Source: CAZQQN01 sp964595485
GTDB taxonomy: Bacteria > Bacteroidota > Bacteroidia > CAILMK01 > CAYYUA01
DNA length: 64,000 nt
NCBI GenBank assembly: GCA_964595485.1
Contig: CAZQQN010000013.1
Location: 1-64,000, forward strand
Direction of reading: 5' to 3'
Each line of letters starts with the position of its first letter. Position 1 is the stretch's first letter. Below the pieces are notes generated by a model. That model did no database searches and was not told where the DNA came from. It saw only the letters and a program-made list of their open reading frames with translations. Both the position numbers and the translations under genes were made by a program. Below, piece after piece: positions 26,501-34,402 of this stretch.

Positions 26501-28478
26501 AGCGAAGGATAGTCTTGGTTGTTATGCTATGAAGAAGGCGAAAAGCCCGGTTAAGGTTTTTAAAAGACCCGATGCCAAGTTTGTAATGGACACTATTAAT
26601 GGCTGTGAACCGCTCAATGTACAATTTAAAGATAGAACGGCTTTGCCGGTCCAAACTGAATGGGATTTTGACGGGGATGGTAAGGTAGAAAGTAAAAATG
26701 GACAACCAACCCATACTTTCAAAGAAGGTAAGCATGACATTGCGCTCAAGGTTAAAACAAAATATGGGTGCAGGGACACCAATGTTAAACCTGAAGCTCT
26801 GAAGGTACTTGAGACTCCTTCAGTTGATTTTATTAGCTCAGATTCCGTAATATGCCCCGATGAATCAATAACATTTGAAGAGGATATTCAGGGTGATGTC
26901 CCTATAAATGAAATCCAATGGGAAGTTGAAAACGAAAAGGGGCTGGATACATTAAAGAGCCAGCAAACCGTGAGGGTCAATTACTCGGAAAGTGGTAATT
27001 ATGATGTGAAACTAACGGCTATCAATGACAAGGGGTGTAAGGGTAGCATTAAAAAACCGGATTACGTTACTAGTCTTGATAAAATTAAAGAAAACCCATC
27101 TATTAAATATGTAACATCGAAAGCATCCGCTAAAAGGAAAATAGCCTGGAAGGCTAGCCAAACCAAGGCACACGCTAGTTATCGCTTAATACGGGATGGA
27201 GGGTTTAGTAATCTTAATAAAAAAGATGAAGCTATTATTACTGACAGGACTGAAAGAACTTACACCCATCCCGTTAATAATAAAAAAGCAAGCAAGCATT
27301 ACAAACTATACTTCAAAGGTAAGTGCGGTTTCAATTCAGATACTTCTGATCAGCATAAAATACCGCAATTGAAAGTTTCCTCAGATAGTATTTTTACCAA
27401 TGATCTTACCTGGAAGCCTTATAAAGGATGGGAGGTAGTTAGTGGCTATAAAATATTAAGAAGGGTTGAAGGAGAGAATTGGCAAAAAATAGCCACTGTA
27501 AGCGGAGATAAAAGGCAGTATCGCGATCGGGGCTTATGCCGTAAAAACTACTGCTATCGTGTGGTAGCTATGGATCAAAATAAGCGCTATGAATCATATA
27601 GTAATACTGCTTGTGAAACCCCCAAATATCGTGATCCCTTTGTAGGAGATAATTTGACAAGAGCAACCGTAAAAAATGGTAACGTCAAAGTGGAATGGAA
27701 ACAGCCTGAAAAATGGCAACCCAATGAGTACAAAATAGCTCGGAAACTCAAAGGTGAAAACACTTGGGAGATGCGATATAAGACCATTGAAGGAAATTCT
27801 TTCATAGATAAAAAGGCTAATGTGAAACAGAATTCTTACCAATACAGAGTAAGGGCTGGTGATCACTGCGGAAATTTGAGCAATTTTTCTAATAAAGGTA
27901 CCGCTATTCATTTAAAAGCCATCGCCGCTGAGAATAGTGTTCAATTAAAATGGGACAGTTACAGTAAGTGGAATACCGGCGTTGGATCTTACAAAATCCA
28001 GGTAAATACGGAGAACAAAGGTTTTAAGACAATTGGAGAAGTAAGTGGTAATAAAACTAAATACACAGATAAGGAAATTAACCCTGATGTTGATTCAGCT
28101 TATGAATACAGGGTGTTGGCATTTAACGATAAAGGGACGATTCACTCAAAATCCAGTAAAGCTTGGGCAGTTATGCCATCTGAGGTTTACCTTCCGAATG
28201 CCTTCAGTCCTAATGGGGATGGTTTGAATGAAGAATTTGGTATAGTAGGTAATTCTATTGGAAACTTTAAAAATGATGATATCAAGGAATATAAGTTGAC
28301 CATTTACAATAAGTGGGGTCAAAGGATTTTTAAGAGCAACAAAGTAGACCAAGGTTGGGATGGGACAGACGAGACTGGTGCTAAGGCGCCTGTTGGCAAT
28401 TACGTTTACAAGATTAAAGCCTATGGCCTTGATGGGAAAGCTTATTTCCTGGATGGTTCAGTCCAACTTGTTAGGTAA
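23538..28478 (+). CDS. Giant PKD-repeat surface protein with CHU_C-type (gliding-associated) T9SS C-terminus
   Basis: A ~1646-residue exported protein. A signal peptide (MKWYSFTFSFVVFLLIISRIGYSQS) is followed by about 13 PKD-like domains, each ending in a variant of G-x-Y-D-V-x-L-x6-G-C; one keeps the classical YHWDFGDG motif. About four fibronectin-III-like repeats follow (motifs YKILRRVEG, YKIARKLKG, YRVRAGD, YRVLAFND). The last ~95 residues, from VYLPNAFSPNGDGLNEEFG to the end, are the CHU_C / type B T9SS sorting domain, which normally needs a PorP/SprF-like partner. No such partner is adjacent. I prefer ATG at 23538 over 23529 because it gives the same spacing to the leader motif as related genes. 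Likely a cell-surface adhesin or matrix protein. Confidence 0.9.
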   Translation: MKWYSFTFSFVVFLLIISRIGYSQSPGSKIDFTSSHIEACAPAVITFNSQNVSSSSTVDWVVSGDTFTSRKQLRKLFIKKGNYDITMIVHKSNGKVSKKTKSNFTKIGEKPDQIKVNPSNNHLCHGPETVSFKGSGNNVQKWNWVVENKRLSDTTNQISHPFESVGYKDVTVKAISELGCKSVKSFDSIILIKNPIKPSFKTDHPNGFSTHEVDFKAQNKGSRVDQYNWQFPGANKSKAVSANPSKKKYQNSGIYDVALQLTTKRGCQYLNKKVDHIKVRDSTNLDFKVTSKRVCPGEKFQLTNKTRPQNSGTFKWKIEGPQTKIVKDKRKVITSLGKPGDYDVSLIQELNGVQQVHKKKNVLQVKNVEADFTTSTRCHCSVPTKVSFTNQSQSPNYGNTTYQWTFFDKDGQKVIRKSNRKNPKVTYYQYGKYDVRLITKHDNGCVDTSYKNNFVKLQPLQDQIQLDLQTYAVNIPLTIDFPEDSFCSKDSLHTQWAIYDRGGNLIKFSNQRNPTVTFKDSGTYELKLSVSTKSGCQSKSSSNTAKGKIKTFKPKPAIKDSSNQKAKGPSRIICKGDSITLEENTFPKVLNYKHKWTIRHSKDSTQTYEGWGKTITKEIDTAGLYDVFYQVFVDSLHSFDTLYKGFIGVRGADIDFSEEIQEYCVPSYKSKVSSQLSADYTYPSNVTRQYQWETSANKGINLKNSNQKQLDIRLQQAGIYDLSLKVTGSQGCVDKLKKPSFIKGGLDADFDLPSNACYDESSSVPNKSFKGGRQVIYNWKSLDKQLALENGKKSKDQKVKFQDSGLFKLRLTMEDQYGCQDTQEQKVNVERVFVDFVAGDTLFHCAPSVADFQVTSSKNVEQYHWDFGDGTKQKTTKTNISHAYNKNTGGRNSGYDVKITGESQKGCRETVKKSKYITVIGPVPDFEISKRKGCEKLDATFKKTGKHYIQSYMDYGDKSNVDSSGTFRHTYSWQGNNGQVSTYTPIMVAKDSLGCYAMKKAKSPVKVFKRPDAKFVMDTINGCEPLNVQFKDRTALPVQTEWDFDGDGKVESKNGQPTHTFKEGKHDIALKVKTKYGCRDTNVKPEALKVLETPSVDFISSDSVICPDESITFEEDIQGDVPINEIQWEVENEKGLDTLKSQQTVRVNYSESGNYDVKLTAINDKGCKGSIKKPDYVTSLDKIKENPSIKYVTSKASAKRKIAWKASQTKAHASYRLIRDGGFSNLNKKDEAIITDRTERTYTHPVNNKKASKHYKLYFKGKCGFNSDTSDQHKIPQLKVSSDSIFTNDLTWKPYKGWEVVSGYKILRRVEGENWQKIATVSGDKRQYRDRGLCRKNYCYRVVAMDQNKRYESYSNTACETPKYRDPFVGDNLTRATVKNGNVKVEWKQPEKWQPNEYKIARKLKGENTWEMRYKTIEGNSFIDKKANVKQNSYQYRVRAGDHCGNLSNFSNKGTAIHLKAIAAENSVQLKWDSYSKWNTGVGSYKIQVNTENKGFKTIGEVSGNKTKYTDKEINPDVDSAYEYRVLAFNDKGTIHSKSSKAWAVMPSEVYLPNAFSPNGDGLNEEFGIVGNSIGNFKNDDIKEYKLTIYNKWGQRIFKSNKVDQGWDGTDETGAKAPVGNYVYKIKAYGLDGKAYFLDGSVQLVR

Positions 28479-28963
28479 AAATGTTTGCATGAGTAATGTG
28501 CAATGAAATCGATCTTTAACCTTTCCTTTAACCAAGTGATCATAGCCCGGCTTTGGGGAAGTATACTAAGAAGAAAGAAACGCTCCCCCAGCGCTCAAAT
28601 AGGGAATTAGGAGAGTAGAGATGATGCAAAAGCCGAGCTATTATTTTTAGTTTGAAACCTTAGGTTTTACACGGAAGCGTATCTCAGGATACTCTCCCAT
28701 GGAATTATTGTTCATTTTTTTGCTTGTTCCAACCTCAGAAGGAGGGATGGTTACTTAAGCCATCCCTCTTTCTAAGAATTTTTATTCACCCAATTGAAGT
28801 AGTTTAAGGGAGTTAAACTTCTGAAACCAAAGGCCAAATTTTCGCCAGCCTGTAGATGAATGACAAGATCACCATTGGAATGTTTTGAGGAATTAACCTT
28901 TTGGGCTAAGCTTATTACCATTCACAGGATGAAAGCCATTTCATTCCATAAACTGGATTACCG
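28479..28963. other. Intergenic region with inverted repeats and terminator
   Basis: No gene seen. It contains a 13-bp inverted repeat with one mismatch (28542-28554 ATAGCCCGGCTTT and 28629-28641 AAAGCCGAGCTAT, 74-bp spacer), further pairing between GGAGAGTA near 28612 and ATACTCTCC near 28689, and the strong terminator hairpin at 28737-28773. The structured stretch could be the 3' end of the PKD mRNA or an unrecognised RNA. Confidence 0.45.
28737..28773 (+). terminator. Intrinsic terminator after the PKD gene
   Basis: Stem of 14 bp (GAGGGATGG / CCATCCCTC extended by AGAA / TTCT with one G-U pair), 9-base loop, then TAAGAATTTTTATT. It lies between the plus-strand PKD gene and the convergent aldehyde dehydrogenase. 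Confidence 0.75.
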
Positions 28964-30649
28964 TCACTCATTACTTTCACCAGGAACTTCTTCTTTGTGG
29001 CCGACCCATACAAAGCGCTTTTGTAGAAATTCCGGATTAGAAAAGCCTGCATTGCCGGCTGGGTTGCCCCCTGTCAAATGCACATCTGAGAATGCTACGT
29101 TCAAGTTGACCCAAACTGGCCCGACAAAATTGAAAGATACGGGCGCAAAAACAGATCCCATTTCCTGCTTAATCTTTTGCTTAACATTGGAATCGGTAGC
29201 ATAGGCTGTGCAGGTAATAGCACCTTTATCACGTGTAAGGTTTTTAGCTAAGTCTATGGCCTGATCTATATCCTTTGTTTTTATGACTAAGGCAATCGGG
29301 CCAAATTGTTCCTGGCTAAAAATATCTTCCTGACTGGCATCCACAGTTGCTATCATTGGTGTGGCTGTTCTGGCATTTTCAAAACCCTCTTGCTCGATTG
29401 ATTTGGAGTCCAGAACTACGTTACCATTCAATTTTTGCTTGACACTTTGAATACGCTCTTCGGTCTGAGGGTTTTGAATAGCACCAAGGGTACCAGGTCC
29501 CATTTTAGGATGGTCAACTAAGCCCTGAACACTTTCGGAAATTTTTTGGACCACATCGTCAAATGATAGTTTTTCACCATCGGCTTCTATGCCATCTTCT
29601 GGAACAAAGATATTTTGAGGGGCTGTGCACATCTGTCCTGAATAAAGGCACAGCGAGAAAGCTATATTTTGCAAAGCTTCCTTGGTATTTTGCATGGAAT
29701 GCAGGATCATAGGATTAACGCCTGATTTCTCGGTAAATGTTACCTTCCCTTCTTTTTCAAGGCTTTCCACATAATCACCAAATTGTTTACTACCAGTAAA
29801 ATCTATGATCTTAACGGCCGGGTTTTCTGCTAAGTCTTTGGTAATTTGGTTTTTAGGTTCATCCGGCGCCAACTGGATGATATTGGGGTTCAATCCATGA
29901 GCTTCCAATGTTTTTTGAATCTCTGCTACCTCTATCGCCACCGGCAGAATGGCCATTGGATGAGGTTTCCAAATTACAGGGTTGCCGGTTACTAAACTAC
30001 CAAAGACACCAGCAACTGAATTCCAAACGGGAAATGTGGATACACCAATGGCTAAAGCAGTTCCTTTGGGAACGGGTTCCCATTCTTTCTGGACATTAAC
30101 TTCGCCCATTTTACCCATCGGTTTTTGCCAATGAGCTTGATCGGGAAATTTTTCCATTTCAGCTACTCCCATCGATATTGCTTCTAAAGCCCGATCATTA
30201 CCATGGGGTCCAGAAGCCTGGAAAGCCATCATAAAAGCCTGACCTGTTGTATGCTGGGTTGCAAATCCTATTTCAAAAAAACGGTTTTTAATATTCTCAA
30301 GGGCCTCTACCAAAATACCTGCCCGCTCGCGATAATCAATTGCTCTCCATTCTTGGTATACAGCATTGGCTTTTTGGATGAGGGTTTCTGCATCAAATTT
30401 AGGATAGGTTATGCCTAATTTTTCCTGTGTGTATGGAGAAACTTCTTCACCAACCCATTCCCTGGCACCTTCTTGCTTTAGCTCCTGAAACGGTTTTCCC
30501 TTCATTGCCTGGAAATTCTGCTCACCAGCTTCAGAGTTTTCCTTGCCATAAGCTTTCGGATGTTCAGGATAATGGGCGTAAAAAGTTCTTTCTTTATTTG
30601 CCTGGATGGCTTTTTCTATTGATTCCTGATGTTTTTCGTACAGTGCCAT
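28964..30649 (-). CDS. paaN: PaaN-like aldehyde dehydrogenase family protein
   Basis: A 561-residue ALDH-superfamily protein. The long N-terminal region (EGAREWVGEEVSPYTQ) and HTTGQAFMMAFQASGPHGNDRALEA resemble PaaN-type proteins annotated in phenylacetate degradation. The ALDH core has GVSTFPVWNSVAGVFGSLVTGNPVIWKPHP (cofactor loop), FTGSKQFGDY, FTEKSGVNP (catalytic Glu region) and GQMCTAPQN with the nucleophilic Cys. No other phenylacetate gene is in the window, so the physiological aldehyde is open. It is a monocistronic minus-strand unit with a good promoter just upstream. Confidence 0.8.
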   Translation of the reverse strand: MALYEKHQESIEKAIQANKERTFYAHYPEHPKAYGKENSEAGEQNFQAMKGKPFQELKQEGAREWVGEEVSPYTQEKLGITYPKFDAETLIQKANAVYQEWRAIDYRERAGILVEALENIKNRFFEIGFATQHTTGQAFMMAFQASGPHGNDRALEAISMGVAEMEKFPDQAHWQKPMGKMGEVNVQKEWEPVPKGTALAIGVSTFPVWNSVAGVFGSLVTGNPVIWKPHPMAILPVAIEVAEIQKTLEAHGLNPNIIQLAPDEPKNQITKDLAENPAVKIIDFTGSKQFGDYVESLEKEGKVTFTEKSGVNPMILHSMQNTKEALQNIAFSLCLYSGQMCTAPQNIFVPEDGIEADGEKLSFDDVVQKISESVQGLVDHPKMGPGTLGAIQNPQTEERIQSVKQKLNGNVVLDSKSIEQEGFENARTATPMIATVDASQEDIFSQEQFGPIALVIKTKDIDQAIDLAKNLTRDKGAITCTAYATDSNVKQKIKQEMGSVFAPVSFNFVGPVWVNLNVAFSDVHLTGGNPAGNAGFSNPEFLQKRFVWVGHKEEVPGESNE

Positions 30650-30671
30650 AAATCGATCTTTTTTATTTGGT

Positions 30672-30704
30672 CAAAGATAAAGCTTGGTAAACATTTTTTA
30701 GCAA
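30672..30704 (-). promoter_or_regulatory. Promoter of the PaaN-like gene
   Basis: On the minus strand, TATCTTTG (30679-30672) matches TAnnTTTG, with TTG (30704-30702) 22 bp upstream. The predicted start of transcription is about 16 bases before the ATG. Confidence 0.55.
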
Positions 30705-30778
30705 GCAAAAAACTTTTCATTGCCAACTTTGGGATAATGCTGACAGAAAAGTCAATGAACCATTGAACCAGGTTGAGC

Positions 30779-31441
30779 TTAGACTTCAAAAACACGTTCC
30801 TCTGCTACTGCAAAAACCCTGTCATCAGATTTTAAGGTGACTGGGGATGTACCGGTAAAGCTTCCGAAAGCGGGTAATATGATCTTATTAGTGGTATAGT
30901 AGAAGCATGGCAATTTAAGGCTCTGTCGGCCTTTCCCTCTTAATTGGATACCCGGGTGGATATGGCCTGATAAGTTAATGAAACCATCCTCAGGCGACTC
31001 GAAAGGCTTATGGGTTAGCCAAAAAGCACCTATTGAAGGGGGATCATCAAAAACCCTCAAACCAGCTTGTTTATAACTTTCATTGGGTAAAATATCATGG
31101 TTACCCCGAATTAAGTTAAAAGTCAATCGAGGATAATGCTTCAGCCATTGTTTAAAAAAATGCCATTCATGATTTTGATCGCTATGAAAGAGGTCGCCCA
31201 GGATGTAAACGGTATCAATGGGATAGTTATCAATCAATGTGTTCAGCACTTGGTAGTTAGTGCCATCAGCACCGCTGGGAATGGGAATACCGGATTTACG
31301 GAAATGAGCTGTTTTACCCAGATGAGGATCGGCAAGGATTAAAGCCCTTTCCTCCTCTAAAAAAAGGGCTTTTTCGGGTAGTAATATGACCTTGCGTCCA
31401 TTTACTAATAAACTTTTGACGCCTTCGTGAATTAAATCCAT
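30779..31441 (-). CDS. pdeM: PdeM-type metallophosphoesterase, ligase-associated DNA damage response
   Basis: A 220-residue calcineurin-like phosphoesterase with all metal motifs: ADPHLGK, YILGDLFHS, IRGNHD, LTHKP and SGHIHPG. This small subfamily is known to be encoded with an Lhr-type helicase, an ATP-dependent DNA ligase and an MBL-fold exonuclease, as it is here, and acts as a DNA endonuclease or phosphodiesterase in repair. In this window the other three genes lie upstream on the same strand but are separated from it by the three-gene exporter operon. It seems to have its own -7 box (31465-31472). Confidence 0.85.
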   Translation of the reverse strand: MDLIHEGVKSLLVNGRKVILLPEKALFLEEERALILADPHLGKTAHFRKSGIPIPSGADGTNYQVLNTLIDNYPIDTVYILGDLFHSDQNHEWHFFKQWLKHYPRLTFNLIRGNHDILPNESYKQAGLRVFDDPPSIGAFWLTHKPFESPEDGFINLSGHIHPGIQLRGKGRQSLKLPCFYYTTNKIILPAFGSFTGTSPVTLKSDDRVFAVAEERVFEV

Positions 31442-31464
31442 ACAACCCCTTTTTTACGCAGCGG

Positions 31465-31472
31465 CAAAAATA
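31465..31472 (-). promoter_or_regulatory. Possible -7 box for pdeM
   Basis: The minus strand reads TATTTTTG, matching TAnnTTTG, about 24 bases before the pdeM ATG. No TTG lies at normal spacing. Confidence 0.35.
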
Positions 31473-31483
31473 AAACCTTAGCA

Positions 31484-31521
31484 TATCCCGCGGGGATTAC
31501 GCAAAACATTTTTGTGCGTTA
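31484..31521. repeat. Two adjacent hairpins after tolC
   Basis: ATCCC-gcg-GGGAT (31485-31497) and ACGCA...TGCGT (about 31499-31519) lie between the tolC stop and pdeM. Neither has a T-run on the minus strand, so termination of the exporter operon here is only possible. Confidence 0.35.
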
Positions 31522-31539
31522 TCTGTAAAGCCTTTGACG

Positions 31540-33009
31540 CTATTCCTCTTGGTTGAAGGCGTCTATGTCACCTTTGTAAAGTTGATATTGATACATGATT
31601 TCTGAATAGGTTTTGAAAAAATCAACCAAATAGGTCACTTGGTCCATTTGGGCTTTCAGGTAAGTCATTTCGCGGTAATTGATCCGGAATAAATCCCCTT
31701 CCCCTGTATTGAAACGGATTCTCTCAGCTTCAACCAATCGTTCATAGTTAGCCAGGTTTTGCTTATTTTGTTTAACCTGATTGGTTAAGTTGTCTAAAAC
31801 GCGCTGAAGACCTCTTAATTTAGCTTTTAATTTTTGCCGTTTATTTTTAAACGCAAGCTGAGTACTTTCCCGCTTCATTTTATTCAGGCGCAAGCTGTTG
31901 ATTTCCTTCCTGAGAAAAATGGGAAACTCAAAGGAAAAGCCCCATTTCATGTCAGCTGCCAAATCATTTCCTTCCGGTATTTGAGGGGTTGGCCCACCCT
32001 GAAGGGCATTATACCGTAAATCCAGCTCAGGTTTAATTTGTTCTTTTTTCCACTGGTTTTCAATGGACAATACTTCCAGTTTATTGCGGTATTTCCTGAG
32101 CTGTGGGTGTTTGTCGGGGATACTGTCCAGGTCCTGTACTTCCTGATTCAGTTTTTCAATGGTGTTTACGTTTAGTGAAAGTAAATCAGGTGGCTTCACA
32201 TTATCCTTTAATTCAATCGCGGATTGCTCCTCATCCCATAGATAAGTACCTAACATTTGCCTTTTTTTGGCATATTTTCCCTTTATTTCAGATCGTCTGA
32301 TCTGCCATCTTCGGAGCTGACTAAGGGCATCTGTCGTATCGACAGCTTGTTTTTCTCCGCCGCGAAAGCTTGTTTTGACGTTATCAAAACGTTCTTTGGC
32401 AGTTTCCCTGGCTGATTGAATGATAGATAATTTCTGGAATTGACCTGCCCATTCCCAGTAATCTTTAAACCCGCTATTCAAAAGGTTCATTACTAATCTT
32501 TCCTGCTGGTTGCGATTCATATCCCGCATAACCTTAGCCTTGTTAAGGGCATTTCGGCGTTCATCCGTAAATAGCCCTTCGCCAATAGGTACGGATACTC
32601 CTATGCCGTAAAGGCCATTGCTTGGGTCTTTATTCTCGGGATTTAGAAAGACACCTGTGTTATTTTGGTGATATAATTTTAAGTCCAGGCCAAGCCATGT
32701 TGGAATTTTGACACCTGACTCATTAACCTGGTAGTAATTTTTCCCGTCAAAGCTTTTAGAATCCCAGTCACTAAAAAGTTTGGGGTCAAAATTTCCTCGA
32801 GCTTTCTTTATCGCAAATTTTCCGCTTTCAGCGATTATATTGGCCCTTTGGGCAACGGGGTGATTGTTGAGTAAGAATTGGTTAAAGTTTGCCGGGGAAA
32901 GCACCTTTACAGCGTCCCCATTATCCTTTTTGTATTCCTGACCAAACGATGAACGCTGCATAAGGCAAACCAAGGCGAATACTAAATAGCTTATTGCGAT
33001 GGGCCTCAT
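31540..33009 (-). CDS. TolC-family outer membrane efflux protein
   Basis: A 489-residue protein with a signal peptide (MRPIAISYLVFALVCLMQRSSFG) and a long alpha-helical domain rich in K, Q and L typical of TolC: duplicated helical hairpins with RFNTGEGDLFRINYREMTYLKAQ near the C-terminus. It should form the outer-membrane channel for the adjacent HlyD and ABC proteins. Its start overlaps the hlyD stop by 4 bases, so the three are one operon. Substrate unknown. Confidence 0.85.
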   Translation of the reverse strand: MRPIAISYLVFALVCLMQRSSFGQEYKKDNGDAVKVLSPANFNQFLLNNHPVAQRANIIAESGKFAIKKARGNFDPKLFSDWDSKSFDGKNYYQVNESGVKIPTWLGLDLKLYHQNNTGVFLNPENKDPSNGLYGIGVSVPIGEGLFTDERRNALNKAKVMRDMNRNQQERLVMNLLNSGFKDYWEWAGQFQKLSIIQSARETAKERFDNVKTSFRGGEKQAVDTTDALSQLRRWQIRRSEIKGKYAKKRQMLGTYLWDEEQSAIELKDNVKPPDLLSLNVNTIEKLNQEVQDLDSIPDKHPQLRKYRNKLEVLSIENQWKKEQIKPELDLRYNALQGGPTPQIPEGNDLAADMKWGFSFEFPIFLRKEINSLRLNKMKRESTQLAFKNKRQKLKAKLRGLQRVLDNLTNQVKQNKQNLANYERLVEAERIRFNTGEGDLFRINYREMTYLKAQMDQVTYLVDFFKTYSEIMYQYQLYKGDIDAFNQEE

Positions 33010-34400
33010 TTGATATTTAGCTTAGGTTTTTTAGGCTTTTTCTCAGGCTTTTGGCTTTCATTGTTTTTAGAAGCATTGTCTGGTTTGTAATAATTGGGAG
33101 GGAAACCATTCAATTGCCGCCATATCTCGTACCAAACAGGTACTGTTTCTAACATGATCATGCCTGTAGCACCAGAGCCTGCTCTCAAAGCATCTGGCCA
33201 ATCAGCCTCTTTGGGGGGAGCTACCATAATTCGGAACCTACCATTTTTACTAATGAAGTTATCAATGGCGTAAATTTTTCCTTCAAATGTTCCATGTGAA
33301 ATATTAGGCCACCCCGAAAAGACGATGGCAGGCCATCCATCAAATTGTAACCGGACACTTTCCCCTTTATAAAGCAGTGGATAATCCCTGGGTCTTACAT
33401 ACAATTCAACAGCCTTTTTGTATTGATTCGGCATGATCTGTACAATTGTCTCGCCTTCCTTTATGATTTCACCAATACCGGTTTGGTTGACTTTGGTGAT
33501 GATGCCCTCATTTCCGGCTGTTACAAAACGTTGGTTGTTACGGGTTTGGTAATTCACCAGATCATTTTGAAGTTTAGTGATTGTGGCTTTCACTGAATGC
33601 ATGTTGGATTTGGCTGAATTTAGGTCCGATTTCGCTTTGGCTACTTTATCAGCATAAAGGGTTTGGACCCTGGTAAGCTCAAGGTTAAGATTGATTAATT
33701 TATTCCGGCTACTTTCAAGCTTGTTGGATGCGGATAAACGTTTGGCTTTGGCTGATTGGAGCTTAAGCCGCTTTTCCTGAAGCTCACTTAAAGATTTCAA
33801 CCCTTTTTCTTTAAGTTTTTGGAAACGTTCAAACTGGTTCTTCGCTACTTTCAGATCTGTTTTAGCAGCAACAAGGTCTATGCTGTCTGACCGTACCCTT
33901 AATTTCGTTTGGCGGATTTTGTTGTTTAGTTGCTGTAATTTAAGGTTACGGGTTGAATTCAAAGCATCAATCTGGTTCTGCAGGTTTTCTACTTTGTTTT
34001 TATATTGATCATAGGCACTTTGTTTAGCCTCAATGCGTGTTTTGGTTTTTCTGACCAGCTCAGGGTCAAAAAATTTATTTTTCACTTCTTCAATTTGTAC
34101 GATGGTATCCCCTACCTCAACCTGATCTCCCTCCTGTACATGCCAGGTTTTTATTTTGCCGGGAATGACTGAAGGTATATTCTGAGGGCGATTTTGCGGA
34201 TCTACAGTGCTGATTTCCCCTCTGCCATGGATGACTTGATTCCAGGGAAGAAACATAATTATCAAAATTATACCCAGAATAATTAGTAAAAAACGTGCTA
34301 ATAAAATACCGCCCTTGAATGGAGACACCAATCCGAAAGCCCTGTTTTCCTCGGTGCTCACTTTATCAGAAATAGAATTGTTAGGCGAAATGTTAAGCAT
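33006..34400 (-). CDS. HlyD-family periplasmic adaptor (membrane fusion) protein
   Basis: A 464-residue adaptor: one N-terminal membrane helix (ILLARFLLIILGIILIIMFLPW), a split barrel-sandwich/lipoyl domain (GKIKTWHVQEGDQVEVGDTIVQIEE ... AGNEGIITKVNQTGIGEIIKEGETIVQI) around a ~190-residue coiled-coil hairpin, then a beta-barrel domain (ELYVRPRDYPLLYKGESVRLQFDGWP). The C-terminal 30 residues are a lysine/proline-rich tail. It bridges the inner-membrane ABC protein and TolC. It lies two bases after the ABC gene. Confidence 0.88.
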   Translation of the reverse strand: MLNISPNNSISDKVSTEENRAFGLVSPFKGGILLARFLLIILGIILIIMFLPWNQVIHGRGEISTVDPQNRPQNIPSVIPGKIKTWHVQEGDQVEVGDTIVQIEEVKNKFFDPELVRKTKTRIEAKQSAYDQYKNKVENLQNQIDALNSTRNLKLQQLNNKIRQTKLRVRSDSIDLVAAKTDLKVAKNQFERFQKLKEKGLKSLSELQEKRLKLQSAKAKRLSASNKLESSRNKLINLNLELTRVQTLYADKVAKAKSDLNSAKSNMHSVKATITKLQNDLVNYQTRNNQRFVTAGNEGIITKVNQTGIGEIIKEGETIVQIMPNQYKKAVELYVRPRDYPLLYKGESVRLQFDGWPAIVFSGWPNISHGTFEGKIYAIDNFISKNGRFRIMVAPPKEADWPDALRAGSGATGMIMLETVPVWYEIWRQLNGFPPNYYKPDNASKNNESQKPEKKPKKPKLNIK

Positions 34401-34402
34401 AC

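Noticed and set aside
28737..28773. Terminator hairpin as part of a CRISPR or tRNA structure
   Set aside because: It is a single GC-rich stem with downstream T-run, an ordinary intrinsic terminator; no repeats or cloverleaf are present.
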